A DNA stretch of 64,000 nt, from positions 1 through 64,000 of the forward strand of contig JASANE010028178.1 of NCBI GenBank assembly GCA_030248225.1, given 5' to 3'. The notes beneath the pieces are model-generated. The model was not told where the DNA came from. It did no database searches and saw only the letters and a program-made list of their open reading frames with translations. Shown one piece after another: positions 11,001 through 24,400 of the stretch (the first letter of the stretch is position 1; each line of letters begins with the position of its first letter). The translations under genes were made by a program, and so were the position numbers. The DNA is from Trileptium ribeirensis (lineage: Eukaryota > Nematoda > Enoplea > Enoplida > Thoracostomopsidae).

Positions 11001-13374
11001 TATTTAGTAACGTAATTTAATATACACCAATAATTTATTTCTTAATCTGTTAACCATGACATAAAAAGAAAATTTAATTTAAATATAAAGGGAGACAGAA
11101 TAAAATGCCGACATGTCCGTGACTATTCTATTCTTCAAAGAATGCGATTTGAAAATCTGACTCGGCTTCACAAATAAATCTATTCATTCAAAACCGTGTT
11201 CTGAAAATTTTCCTTAATTTAATGCACTGCGTTCGCGCAAAAGTCTTGTGCCGCCTTGGTTGAAACAATCAACATGGGATATTTCCGAAAGTGACCAAAT
11301 TGTATCTTCTAAAAACTTGGATCTTCAATTGAATGAAGCACCAGTTTTTAAAAATCCCAAGTCTTAAAAAATGCACCACCATTAGCACAAAACATGATAG
11401 GACACTGCCGCCTCCCTATAATAACCACTAAGATAATTGTGCTTTCGTCACACAGAGCTCTCGCTTTGCCAAATATATAGGGTACATAGGATAGGAACAA
11501 AAATGTATTGAATGAAACGAACGCAAATGACAGCACTCAATCAACACTTTTCCGAAGTAGTCCTGTTAAGATGCAGCAACAAAATCAATTTCAGAGAGCA
11601 AGCTCTGTACAATGCGAGTTTATGCAAATTTCAAGTGTAGCCAAAGAATTTGAAATAACACCCGTGAACTATTGCGACAACTCCAGCACGAACGATGTAA
11701 CTTGCAAATTATTCACCCACGTCATCTTCAGAGGCTTCCAACTTTACGCGGATGATTTGAATGTACAGTTAAATTGGTAAGATACAAATTACTAACATTC
11801 CATATTCTCGCCAGATCCCAAATTCCTGACGCCCAATCTTCTTATTTTAGAAACTGCCCGTCTTCCCTAACTTACAAGTCCTCGTCTCGCCATCCTACCA
11901 AACTTTCATTTTTTTAAAAATTCCACTTCTGGTTTCACCAACGCTCGTCATTCCAACTTCTCATCTCTCCAAATGTTGCGTCTTCAGCAACCTATTAGCC
12001 GAATGTGTGTATGATGGCAGACACACGAGTACCCAAAGATGACCCCGGGGAGACCTAGAGGCTGGCATGGGCTCAACTATCGAACAGTGTCACGAAGTCG
12101 TGAAAGAGGGCGGCCAAAGACTAGAACGCCGGCCGATGGCCTTCAGTCATAAGCAGCAACCAGAGTGGAAGGTCACATGAACCCAAACCGAACACAGTAT
12201 GCATTTCACTTCCGACCGAAAATTACTCAAAAACGCTGGGCGAAAATTTTATTCGAAATTGGCAATGACACAGTGCGTTTATGATCGATCGGGTTTAGAA
12301 TCAGTGCCGGCCAAACGGCTAATACTATAAAATGACCCCAAGCATAAAAATGCGAAAGGTGTAGCAGCATCAGTCCATAGCTCACCATGCAAGACCTTCA
12401 AATACAATGTCCAAACAACAGCATTTTGAAACTATCATCTACTTTGTGGGCGTTGAATCAATTCCCGTTGAGCACATTGAACTAAGAATCGCAAGCAAGC
12501 ACATTATGAAATAGTGCTCAGATATAAAACATGCCATAACAAGTTTACTTAGCAGCACACAGCGACAATAGCGCATAATAATAAAGAACTGGTATACAGA
12601 ATGAAACAGACGATGTTCAACTGCATTAACTTGGACATGCCTAAATTGAAGCAAACATAATAATAATATAGGCATACCATAAAAGCGATTAGCCAGTGAA
12701 CTGGAACAATAGTCACAGTAGTTGCGAGAACGCCGTTTTTGCAGAAACTACCACTTTAATGTATCTAAGCTGTGCTAAGCCAAAAAGGGTAGCAAAATAC
12801 ACTTAATTTGCAATTCTTTTCACGTTCTCGAATATTACATTATTAACCGTTTGCTGTTATCCCAACAAAAATCTTTAGCGAAAATCCGAGAATATATTAT
12901 GTGTCACTAATAGTTTCCATGTTTAATATGCAAATTGGATACTGAAGATATGTTTTAATCCCAATATGTTGGCCTCGGCTTTATGGTAAAAAGACGTTTT
13001 AGCGTAAAAGGATACCTAGCATATATATCCTAAGCTTCGTAATTATCATTGAGCAACGAAAACAATAGTTGTATGCAAATGTATCAAAATAAATAATAAA
13101 GGCACCATGTATAGATAAATACAGAGAAAAATTAAAGTTAGATTTCACCCATTTAATCACATAAGTAGCAGACTGTTAAACAATTTAACATATATAAGTT
13201 ACGAATTGCACTCTACCAAAAATTGTCTTGTACATCGCAACACAAACGTCTATGTTCTTATAGTACGTCCCAAAAATGTGTGTAAGAAACGCAAGAACGC
13301 TCAAAAGGCGAGTCATTTCTGGCAAGTACTGCAGCTTATTTTTTACCTTTTACATAATGAATCAGCTTGCATTT
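11001..13374. other. Unassigned interval
   Basis: No exon or element boundary is recognised. A GC-richer stretch at about 12030-12190 stands out, but neither strand gives a domain I can name. The frame at 11508-11780 contains a chance YADD; the rest of it has no reverse-transcriptase context. Confidence 0.4.
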
Positions 13375-13560
13375 CGGGGGGACGCATCGAACTGCCGCTA
13401 TCTGTGTTAGAGTTGTGACCGCTAAACACTGAGCTATAACGACACAGCCTTCTTATCCTTAAGGCTCCTCATAACCCTAGCGAATAACAACACACAGCCA
13501 AATGTACACTACGCCAATGAATTGAGTTAGTGCACTACTTCATAATACATTATAATCGTC
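13375..13560 (-). repeat. tRNA-like dispersed repeat (possible SINE fragment)
   Basis: On the minus strand there is an A-box-like TTATAGCTCAGTG (near 13425-13438), then a B-box-like CAGTTCGATGCG (near 13383-13394), at tRNA-like spacing. The sequence on the other side of the A box (GAGGAGCCTTAAGGA, then TTTGGCTGTG) matches the repeat at 42722-42880. A clean cloverleaf does not form, so this is not called as a working tRNA. Confidence 0.35.
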
Positions 13561-14023
13561 AATGGATTAAAAAATGAAGTATGATTAACAGCAATATTTC
13601 AAACGATAAGAACAAGTAATTTGTATAAAATAAAAAACCATTATGACATTATAACAAGGTAACTGAAAACATCAAAAGAATTTACAAAGTATAATATGGC
13701 GATGACCAGTAAACGTTGTAACAGATGGCTACTGAGTAACAATTGAAATTAAGTCGGTTCCTCAATCGCATTCAAGGTAGAAATTCCCATTAATAGCGAG
13801 AATTAAATGTGCTCACCTATACACGGATACAACTCAGAACACCTAGCTGCATTAACAACACTTAAAACTGCCTATACTCAAACGATAGTGCACAGCAAAA
13901 ACGAGATAACAAACATCGTTATTTTGACACACCCCCTAGATAACTTTAACTTCGCTCCACCTCAAAATATTCTGGAGTTTCTGTTGACTTTTAGGGCCCT
14001 TAACGTTTTCCCGCATGAACAAT

Positions 14024-14809
14024 TGAGCGGAGCGAGCTGTTTTTTCGTTAGAGGTGGAAAAGTTCGTGCGAGCGTGAGAGTATATATATAATCAATAACT
14101 ACTGGGCCGATTTTAAATTATTTCTTTGAAAGGCCTAATATCAGCCAGGTGCAAGACATTCAGTTTTGGTTAAAAATTGCTTTAGCTAAATAGTAATGTA
14201 ACTAATTAGTTACGCGAGTTAGCCTATTTTTATCATTTTCAAGCAAAAAAGGCTTATTTTCAATAAATATTTAGTGTAAAGCTGTTATTTTGGTGCATAT
14301 TCTACATGTCTCTCACGTGCTGATTGAGAATCTGATGTTTATTACCATTGAAGAAGTTAAAACATGCTAGTTAGTTAAATAGCTAATTTTTTGAAAACTT
14401 TCAAAGTGCTCAGAAATGAAAAATAAATTGCACAAGGGGTGCTCTGTTTCGCTGATCACGAATATGACATTCCTGATGCTATAAAACTTGGCCGTATATG
14501 CCAATGGTTAATTAATCAGTTAAATTTTATGCACATATTATAATCACCTCAAAATTGCTCATTTTTGCACTAAAGTGGTTTCGATGCAGAGGATCATGAA
14601 TGTGTGTATATTAAAGCTCTACGATTTTATCATGGGACCTAATTAGTTGATATTACTAATTAGCTCAATTTTGCTACCTAGCTCTTTACATGGTGGATTT
14701 GACATCAACTGTCCAATACGTAATACTTATTATAAATTGATTAAATATTTAGTTGAAATACATGTATACACAAATAAGATACCGAATACTTTGCCTATTG
14801 CTCCGCTCA
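14024..14809. mobile_element. TIR element with TGAGCGGAGC ends, uninterrupted copy
   Basis: The left end reads TGAGCGGAGCGAGC and the right end reads GCTCCGCTCA, which is its inverted partner. The body of about 785 bp is AT-rich and has no long frame. It includes AAGTGCTCAGAAATGAAAAA, a CTGATCACGAATATGA block, AATTAGTTGATATTAC, GGATTTGACATCAA and TTGATTAAATATTTAGTTGAAATA. The same blocks in the same order recur at 48924-50979, where two other elements interrupt them. It looks like a non-autonomous DNA transposon; I cannot assign the superfamily. It lies just downstream of the CREC gene. Confidence 0.7.
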
Positions 14810-15330
14810 TTTTTTGTAATTTTTTTACGTATACTAGTTATGTGTATTTTGTATATGTGTTGAACAAACTTTTGCTGTGGCGGCTAATTATTGAACCTGG
14901 AACGTTTTGTTGAGAGCATTGTACGCAGGCCACAACCTTTTTTCAGAGGTGTTTCTCGTTTCCAAAGCAAGCCTTACAAAACGAGGGGACAATGCACGTG
15001 CAACCGCAGGCAAAACGACATACTCAGATAGCGCAGCACGTCGCGATGTACGCAATTACAAAAGTGTTACTCTATGTGAGAAAGGTTTAAAATAGGTACA
15101 CCATGCAAAGCGTCTCAATCCACCCTCTTGGACTATGCATATACAGACTAACAAACATATTATATTAATGTAGCGCCGAAAACTGGCATGAATGATGATT
15201 CTGAGATAAAATCTAAATATAATGTGAGCACGTCAAGTGTTAAGCTGTTCGTCGAATTTAAAGCCATGTATTCGTAACATTCAACATAACAAAAACAAAT
15301 TTAAATAATTTCCTATCTGTTTGTGTTGAT
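14810..15330. other. 3' flank of the CREC gene
   Basis: This interval lies immediately downstream of the minus-strand stop at 15331 and should contain the 3' UTR. No canonical AATAAA is present on the minus strand in the first few hundred bases; an AATATA-type variant lies near 15160. The polyadenylation site is therefore not placed. The short plus-strand frame at 14907-15095 is not supported. Confidence 0.4.
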
Positions 15331-15441
15331 TTATAGTTCAGAAGGATCGTGCTTGTGCAGTTGCTCACCGTAATCTGTTGCCTGGCTGCCCACGAACGTT
15401 TCATAATGCGTTAGCACTTCATCTTCAGATAATTTATCATC
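15331..15441 (-). CDS. CREC gene exon 7: end of EF-hand 6 and C-terminus HDPSEL
   Basis: It encodes residues 285-320. [14 protein letters not shown] completes EF-hand 6 (281-292), where loop position 6 is D and not the usual G. The family signature [11 protein letters not shown] follows, then [10 protein letters not shown] and TAA. The acceptor is GTATTTCAG. The stop context gives no sign of a frameshift. The exon is separated from exon 6 by the longest intron (9.3 kb). Confidence 0.94.
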   Translation of the reverse strand, partial: DDKLSEDEVLTHYETFVGSQATDYGEQLHKHDPSEL

Positions 15442-18400
15442 CTGAAATACAATGCTTTGCCTGTAAAGTTGTAGTCGTAAACTAAATAACGCGAGAGAAA
15501 ATGAAATTTGAATCCTTTTTTATTCATTGTGGAGCCTATGAAATACTTAAGTATACAATTTCATGACGCACTGCGCGACATACACAATTGCACGAAGCTC
15601 TTAACAAACTCATGTTCGGTGAAAAGTTTTGTTGTTATGCAACAAATCGTAATCGCACGCAGCTACAATGTGCTTAGTTAGCTTTCTAAAAGAATGCTAC
15701 TGTACGCATATTGTTTGACCGGTTATGATTATAGGACCATTTTGCTGCAATCCGGCTTATCGACCCATTTTAATTGTTACGAAACTCCAAACATAGATCG
15801 GCATTTTATCATGTGGATCTATATTGTACCTGCATTCGCTCTACGAAATATGCCCAACATCACAACGCACTCGCTAAGGACATCTATTTTTGAAAACGGT
15901 AAAGCATAGCCCTCAACATCGCGGCAACGTCAAAATATGTGCACAAATCATTTACAATGTTTCGTACATTTTTGACTAGCTATTACTGTTTGATTCTTTG
16001 AAAAATAATTGAATTGTTAGCCAGCCATCGCTCAGTGGCGAGGCAGGCAACATCTGATAGAACAAAAACATAATGTCAGTGAGAGTGAAATTCTAGGATT
16101 TTTCGTAATTTCCAAGGATTTCCTCTATTTTACCTTACGACTGTCCAAAATTCCCAGAACGCGATCACCCAGTTTAAAGCACATCTCCGCTGCCTCCGTA
16201 GAAATCACAGTTTTTATTACATATGTATCTAGTAAGTACGTTCTCGTAATCAGATATTTTATGATATTTATGTTCCTTTTTAATCCAACTTTCACGATAG
16301 TTGGGAATTCGACAGCCGAATCGCTTCAGTATATAATATGCTGGCACAGCTTTATGTCAATATTACTAACATTTAGCGTTCATTGATCTGCCTGAACGAC
16401 AAGATTTTAAACAAGCACCGTAAAACTGCAATGATGTCACGGTTGCTGGTATAAAGAGAAAAGTTGACGCATTATTCACGTCTTGAACACCGTAGATTGA
16501 CTACGACAATAGTACAACGAACGTAAGGGGCTAGTAACAGATGACCTGCAGGAATCGGCAACAGGTACTTTCAGTTCCGCCCAGCATAATTTTTTGCTTC
16601 CTTAAAGCCAATTTATGATGTAACACCGCATTTGATTGAGACTTACAAAAGCGACTCTATTCGAATTTTATCCTATAATATACACCCATAGACTGCGGAC
16701 GTATGCGCACTCATAGACTGCAACAATTCGATTCAGCGTTTTATTTAATCAAGCGGAGCAACCATACGAGTTTTACTAAAGTTAGCGCACGCAAATTGCG
16801 TTCCTTCCAAACGAAGGCCGTGCTTACGCTTGTTAGTACAATTGCTAAATTCGTGATTATGTCACAACGTGAAAATTTTTCGTAAAAGACTTGGTTAACT
16901 ATAACTGAAACAAACTAACACAGTAACAAAAAACAACTGTGAACATTTAACACCAAACTTTCGGGAGCTACAATTTTATGTGTAAGATACCAGCGCTGCT
17001 TTTTAACCATATTCTCAAATAAAAACTCTTAACTATTTAAAATTCTCAAAATTATGTGAACAATATACCATCTTGAAGCAACATTATTAAACGTTTTTAA
17101 AGCCACTAACAGTACTTGGTTTTAGATTTTTATGGCGGGTGAGCCTTCTCAGTGAACTCCAGGGAAAGAAGAAACCCGTATATACCATTCTTGATACCAT
17201 GCACGCAATACTGCAGACATGGGTGGCGAAATCTAAAAATTCTAAAATCTTAATATTTGCAACAAAAAATAAGATTGTTAATAAATGGCCCTAAAAACTG
17301 TGCAACCTGTCTCTATTGAGGTTAAAACTAACTTTTCAAATATTTTTTGCTGAAATTAATAAAATTTTTAGATTCAAAAATAGAGATATTTGCCAGATTT
17401 TTTGAAGTGAGCAGGGGGAGTTTATCATTCGAATCCAAAAATTTTGCCTGGGAAGCCGAAGTTTTGCGAGAGGGTGCCAGTCTTATGGCCTCCAAAAATG
17501 TCTGGCCACTTCCACTTTGGAAAAGCCAGACCATTGAAAACCTCGATAGAGGCCTAAAATATCCGTAATGGTCTCTAGAAAACCCCACTATCAAATTCAA
17601 CATGCCTAAAATTCTATTTGTTCATGCTATCTGCAAATTACATAACCCAGAAACTGAAGACACTATATTCTGGAAATCGGTGCATTATCAGTAAACCATT
17701 TGAAAACCTATGAAAAGACATGGAATATAAGTGTTGGAGTTTAGACAACCAAAACCACTGTATCCAGATTTCAGAAAAGCCTATATATACGTAGTCCATT
17801 CTTGGTATCCTGCATGCGATACATAACCAAACAAACTAACACAATTACATTTGGAAATCAGTTTCTCGACCAGAAAACCCTTGAAGTCACATGAAAAGAT
17901 ATATTATCAAGCCGCACCTTCAGGGAATAACCGGAACCGGAACCAGCAACCGGAACCGTCCATTTAAACGGGATCCGGAACCTGATCTTCGAAATTTATA
18001 TATAGTAAAACAGATAGATGATGGAAGAAATGAAGGTATAGTGGATTTGAAATGCATTAAAAATATTACATTAAACTTAATGTATTGCGATGGTATTATT
18101 GCCTTTCTGAAACTTTAAAGAGACTGAGGAAGCTAATAATGTTTATTTATCGATCAAATAAGATTTGATATCATATTATGTCGGTTTTTTGGACATTCAG
18201 AGCAAAAAATGTCTTCCACTATACACGATTGCGTATACTGCGTCAAATCGAATGTGCCTACAAAGCTTGGAGCGTAGAATACACACTTTCGCTCTGTCTC
18301 CAGTCGCCTCCCTTTACTACACATACGTTTGTTGCATGTTCTTCTGTAGGAAACTTAAAATTATTGGTTTATATGGTTCTAAGAGAAAATAATAGATAGA

Positions 18401-21400
18401 AGGTAATTTTCTGATCAGTGGTCAGAGACACTGTTTAGGCTAGCGTTGGACAAACGGTGCCCTTCAGTTAGATCGTAATGATGATAACTTTCGAATCAGA
18501 ATGCTATAAATGAGACACACTGTGATGCTGCTCGCACAGTTTCAATAAATACAGTTCATTGCCAAGAAATCAGTTTCTAGCTGCGTTGCAGATAACGTTA
18601 GTTTACTTCAATTTAGACTAATTTACCAAGTTTACAAGCGCATTCGTTATGTTAGCCAAGCATACCCTAAGTAGTTCTGCGTAAGCCATACTCTGTTACC
18701 GAGTTGGACCGGTTTAATTCAAACGTATGTATCCCACAGATTTCTGGATGTGTAAAATAGCTGCTACAAGCATCGACCTGGCTTTGACTTAACAAACTCC
18801 TGCAGGTTATTATGAAAAATTCCTGCTCTAATTATGTGCCCTACTTACGATTCACACGTCAAATTGGTTTGTTAATCTTTTCTTTTGCTTGTTTGTATTG
18901 GAGCTTGATCCTTGTATAATATATATTACATATGTTTGGATTACAGGATGAAGCAAAAACGTGGAAAATTTCAAACACAATTCCGGTTCTGGTATGATTT
19001 TTGCCCTTTGCCGGAACCGCAACCGGAACACGATTTTCGCCGGAACCGGAATTCCGGTTACTCCCTGCGCACCTTAGATAACATGACCATCTTATTCAAC
19101 TTGCTTGATTCTGGTAAAAACACGTTGAAGGTAATTTTTTTATTTTTTAACACGTTAAAAACACGTCATTACGAAAGTTGAAAAATCGAAATTTCTGACC
19201 AAGGTCCGACGAACCTTATTCTGGTCCACAGCGGCCCCGGAAATGGTCCCACAAACATGGTTTTAAGAAATATTGTATATTTCGAAGAGCTGATTTTGCG
19301 GCAGTGTCCATTTTTCGACCGAAGTCTGTGCCGCGACATATGGACTGCGAACCACCTTTACACCAGGAAGATGATGGGCCTAACTAAACGATGTATATAG
19401 ACTTTAAGCTTTCAAATGAGCTATCGCGATCGTCAATTCGAATAGCCGAAGTTGGATAACACGTGTCACCCAAATGCCACCAGAAACGGACACGTCACCA
19501 GTGAGAATGATTCGCTACACTCGTTCCATGCATTGCACTCGGAATTCAAGAATTAACCAGATTGGAATAATTTGTACTTTGTCGAAGCAGGTATATGTAT
19601 TGTCTCAGTTATCCTGTGTCGCTGCCTATCATCAGCACACCTGCTGTGTTCAAAGCCAAGGTGAACACGCACGTATTCACTTCTGCCCAACGCTGCAGTT
19701 GTCTGCACTTCGATAAGTAGCACACTGGAAACCACATCAGGTAAGTAAAAGCTATAATACGTTGAATAACTGAAAATTTTATAAATGCTTAATGCAACTG
19801 TCAACCAGATCAATTACTAAACCGAAGTGTAAATGTCGCATTTCACATGAGCAATTCATCAAACGAGGCACTACAGATCCTTTACGTAACCCATTCATTT
19901 CTTGATGTCATAAACTCATTTCTTGATGTCACATCAGCACCTTATTTCGTGTTAGTAGCAAATTAACGCACTAAAGCAATGATAGTAAACATTATGTATA
20001 CTTAAGGAAACTATCCGCTCCTTCTGCTCTGTCACGAAATTATATATTAAGTTCTGGTCTCACACTTTTGTGATAAGCAGCTTGGTTTTGGGTAATGAGT
20101 TTTGAACCCCTAGATCGATTTGGGTCATCTTTTTTATATAGAATAAGCTGGGTTACCCAAGGATATGCGTTTGGTTAGACACAATTATTGGCCAAAAGCG
20201 GCATAACCCAACAACACGTTGCTGTGTTTCGATGCGGCTTCGGTATCGTTCACAATAACTTAATGTTAAGTTATGGTCTCGCACTTTCGGGATAAGCAGT
20301 TTGGTTTTGGGTAATGAGTTTTGAACCCCTAGATCGATTTGGGTCATCTTTTTTATTGAGAATAAGCTGGGCTACCAAAGGATATGCTTTTGGTTAGACA
20401 CAATTATTGGCCAAAAGCGGCATAACCCAACAACACGTTGCTGTATTTCGATGCGGTTTCGGTATCGTTCACAATAACTTAAGAGCTATTCGAGACAATA
20501 TTGTATATCCATTTTCTTATTAATTATTTAGGGTTTTGTTTTGGTCAGATATACTGGGAATGCTGTCGACATAACTTTAACTACGGGTCGGCGTGAGGAG
20601 TGGCCACTGACGCATGGCGAAGACCAGTGGAGGCGAACTAGCGCGATCCGGGGCTCGACTTGACCGTAGGCCGATATTAGCGCTATTGTAACTAAGAAAA
20701 CCTAACGCTACAGCAAAATATAAACAAATCTTACGCTCAACTGTGCTAAACAATAATTGACACACGGAGGAAATGCAGCCGCGCCAAAGAAGAATTATGT
20801 TGGAACAATATATTACACAGTAAACACTATTTCTTCGTGCCAAGGTAATGGTAACGATACGTATTAGGCAAGGAACGCTGGGTTTGGTGTACTTATTGGC
20901 TATCATCACAAAGGCTTCAAAAGCAGCATTTAATCTATTCCTGGGTCGGGAAATGCCTTAGACCTTATTGTGAAGCCATATCCGACAACTCGATGAAGTA
21001 TGGTATCCGACTATCGCAAAATGTTCGGCCAAATACAACCAAAGCCCTAAATAACGGATTTTGCTCCAAAATGCTTTTTTAATATATACCACAGTTTCAG
21101 CAATATTGGGAACATGCAGGTGATATAGTGTGCAGCCTAAAATACACACTGTCAAAAACTAAAACAAATTCCGACAGCCATTCGCAAGCTTTAGTAGCAA
21201 CAGCACTACCCACGCGATTTTGACAGAAAATTAGTCGTTTTTGCCCTATTGTTCATTTACCAAAAAGGTTGATGGCTATCTATAAAGCATGTAGGTGGAA
21301 TACTACATTAATCACTATTACTGTAAAAAATATAATGTCACAATTACGATTATTATGTTATAGAGCAAGACAACGAATTTCGACTTGATTCTGACCAAGA

Positions 21401-24400
21401 ACTGAACATTTTTAATCCTTGGTCGATTTCGGAAAATTAGACATACAGAAAACGTTTTACCACCTGTGCTGATGACTTCACACTAATGAACCTAAAAATG
21501 AGTTATCGGTTTCTGAGCATTGCGCTATAACCGTTGTTTTAGTACAATTTGCATTAGTACAATCACCATGAAGCAAGATAGTTTATCTTATGACAAAATC
21601 ATTTTAATTATAAATGATAAGTTTAACATAGTCTTGTAGAATGAGAGGTCTGAAAAAGTTATTGATCACACATGACAGATATAAATCTAAGATTTTTATC
21701 TTTTATAAAACCTAATATATGAACAAACTTTACAGATGTTCACGGGATATAGCTTCTAAAAGTTATTGAAAATGCCCAAAGTCGCGGTCCAATAAATAAT
21801 GGCTGTAGTTACTCATTTATCTGGCCCGTTCACAGCCTTCCAAAAAGTGGGAAACTTCGGGGGCCCGTGTTCTTTCTCGATGGAAATTACAAAGCGATGG
21901 TATGGGGGATAAATTTTGCTAAAATGGTACAGATTTCCATGTACTTTTACTGTCGTACAAATATTTTCAGGTTATAAACTGACGTTTCAGCGTCACACGT
22001 AGTTACAACTAATTGAAACAGGCATAGAAGCTTCTCTGTGTCTTATTCATCATTCAAATCACTAACGTTACAACTAAAGCATAACAGCTTTATTTTGGCC
22101 TATTACATTTCTACATTATTTTTGTTGGATTGGCCGTTACAGCAAAATAACGACTCGCATAAGATACAATGTTTGAAAATGAATACGAAATTAGTTCCAC
22201 ACAATTTTTCTACTCATAGGCACATGAACTATTCGTGCAACCTTATATTTTATATGGCCATTGCAAAAATTACGGCCTGGCTGGCTCCAGCATATAAAAT
22301 TCCACATACAGATATGGCGTAATTTCAGAGATTTTTGAACTTGAAGGCTTTATGTGTTAACCAAGAAAACCTTATATCATCATAACTAAGGCAAAAATCT
22401 ATTTTATGCGCTTTAGTTGCTTTTACTAGCTCTATAATTGTTGATCAATTCAGTTAAGCATTAATATCTCTTTTGAGCAAAATTCTTGTTGTCTTGTGTT
22501 GTTTCTGTAATTCCGACAAGTTGAACATATGATAGTGCTGTGTTATCTTGATACCCGCAATGTACGGTTCTAAATACAGTTGTTAGTATGTATCGAGTTG
22601 TCGCACAGTAACGAATGCTTCTACATTCCAACATGTTTAACACTTAATATTATATAGTGTTTTGTGTAATACGCCCGGAACATGTTTAACTGCTTAATGG
22701 TACTACCACTCAGTGCTGGCTTAACATGTTTCTTCCAAGATTCTTAGTCTACATAAGAAGTTTAATGTAAACCAGAAAGACTGTTTTTATGAAGATTCCG
22801 CTATACCTTTCATACCTACGGTGACACATTTGTAACACTCTAGAGTGACACATTTGTAACACTGCACATGGCGTAGTGAGTTACTTATAGAATTTGTTGT
22901 GGGGAGCGTGTATGCACTTGTTCTGATCGCTCGCTTTGTGCTGTTCTTTGAGCAGTCGAGTAAAAGCTCCGTCATAACGTAGTGGCTAATGTACGGGGCT
23001 CGGAACCAAACGATACAGGTTCAACCCGTCGCTGAGCTAAAAGGTTGTTCATCGTAAACAGAACAATGTTCATTGTGTGAAATGCAAAATATTTCAAACG
23101 CTGACGCGCACTCACTAATTTTGCAAAAAAGCTAAAAGCCAGGATTTGGCACTAACAAAATTATTCTACTTCATGTCACATTGTGAGTTAAAAGTTGTTT
23201 TGTTTCATATGTTCACATATCTTAGCTTCCGCTGCTGACGTCGGTGGTGACCCATATTACAAGTCATCAAAACGACAATATTGCATATTTTTCAATATTG
23301 CAATATATTCATTTAAATTTCAATCAATACAAAAGCATTGTTTTTCCTTGCGTGGTAGCGAACAGCGTGTAATTTTTAGTCTACTTCCATAATTTGATAA
23401 CTACATAAATGTTTCATGAAGGCAATGGATTGCATAGAAAGAAAAACTTACTTAATTAGATATTGTTACACAACTTTGAGTCCGCGGATTTTATCAAGTA
23501 CAGCCTTACATTATCACTGCCCAAGCCCCAGCCAATTAAATGCACCGCATCAAGGTGTAAAATTTAGACTATAAACATTAAAATTTATAAAATGTGCTGT
23601 ATTTATAAATTTGACTGATATATATCACAGAATGAGAGTATTTATGTGGCATTTCTGCTTCCTGTGTAAGCCATGACCACAATCACAACGTGAACAAAAG
23701 TGCATTATGGTACGCCATTTTGTTTAACTGATTACCTTTCATAACTAAGTATAGTGCCCAATATGAAAGAATATTTGCGTTACGAGTGTGTTTGGCAGCC
23801 GAAAATTTTAGCGTGATAGCTAGCTGATAGCGCGACCTTGTTGCATTTCATAGTTAAAAATGTCTTGTTTGCTGCGTAGTTCCGCTATCAGGCAATTGCT
23901 ATGCATTTTTATAAATCTTTATTTTTCAATAATTTGTTGCTTTTCACATTGATATTTGTAAACTTATCGAGGTAATACGACAAATAATTCCAGGTTTTAC
24001 AAGTTGCCAACATTTTATTTTTTAAGAACTCTTAAATATTATTTTACGATAAAAATGCAAGTTTGTGGCTCGTTGTTAATCGGCCCAGTGTTTATATCGC
24101 TATAGCTTATACAGCTGGTGCATGGTCTTAATGGTCACACAGTTTTAGCTGCAATTTGTTTTAAATCGATATTCAGAAGCTGTACGTGCTTTTTATTTTA
24201 TCGGATTACTAGTTCATTATACAGCTACCGGTATAGCCTGTCTTTTTAAATTATGTAATATTAGCTGTCGACTTCAAACACACCCTTCAAAGCCAGTAGC
24301 GATTGACAAGCTCAGAGTTAGCAGCCTCCATTATTTTAAATTTTATATCTTAGCTCAATAACCTTACGACACCTTGTTATTTAACACTGTTCCAGCTAGG

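Noticed and set aside
11508..11780. Plus frame containing YADD, like a reverse transcriptase active site
   Set aside because: No other RT motif lies on either side; the four residues are most likely chance.
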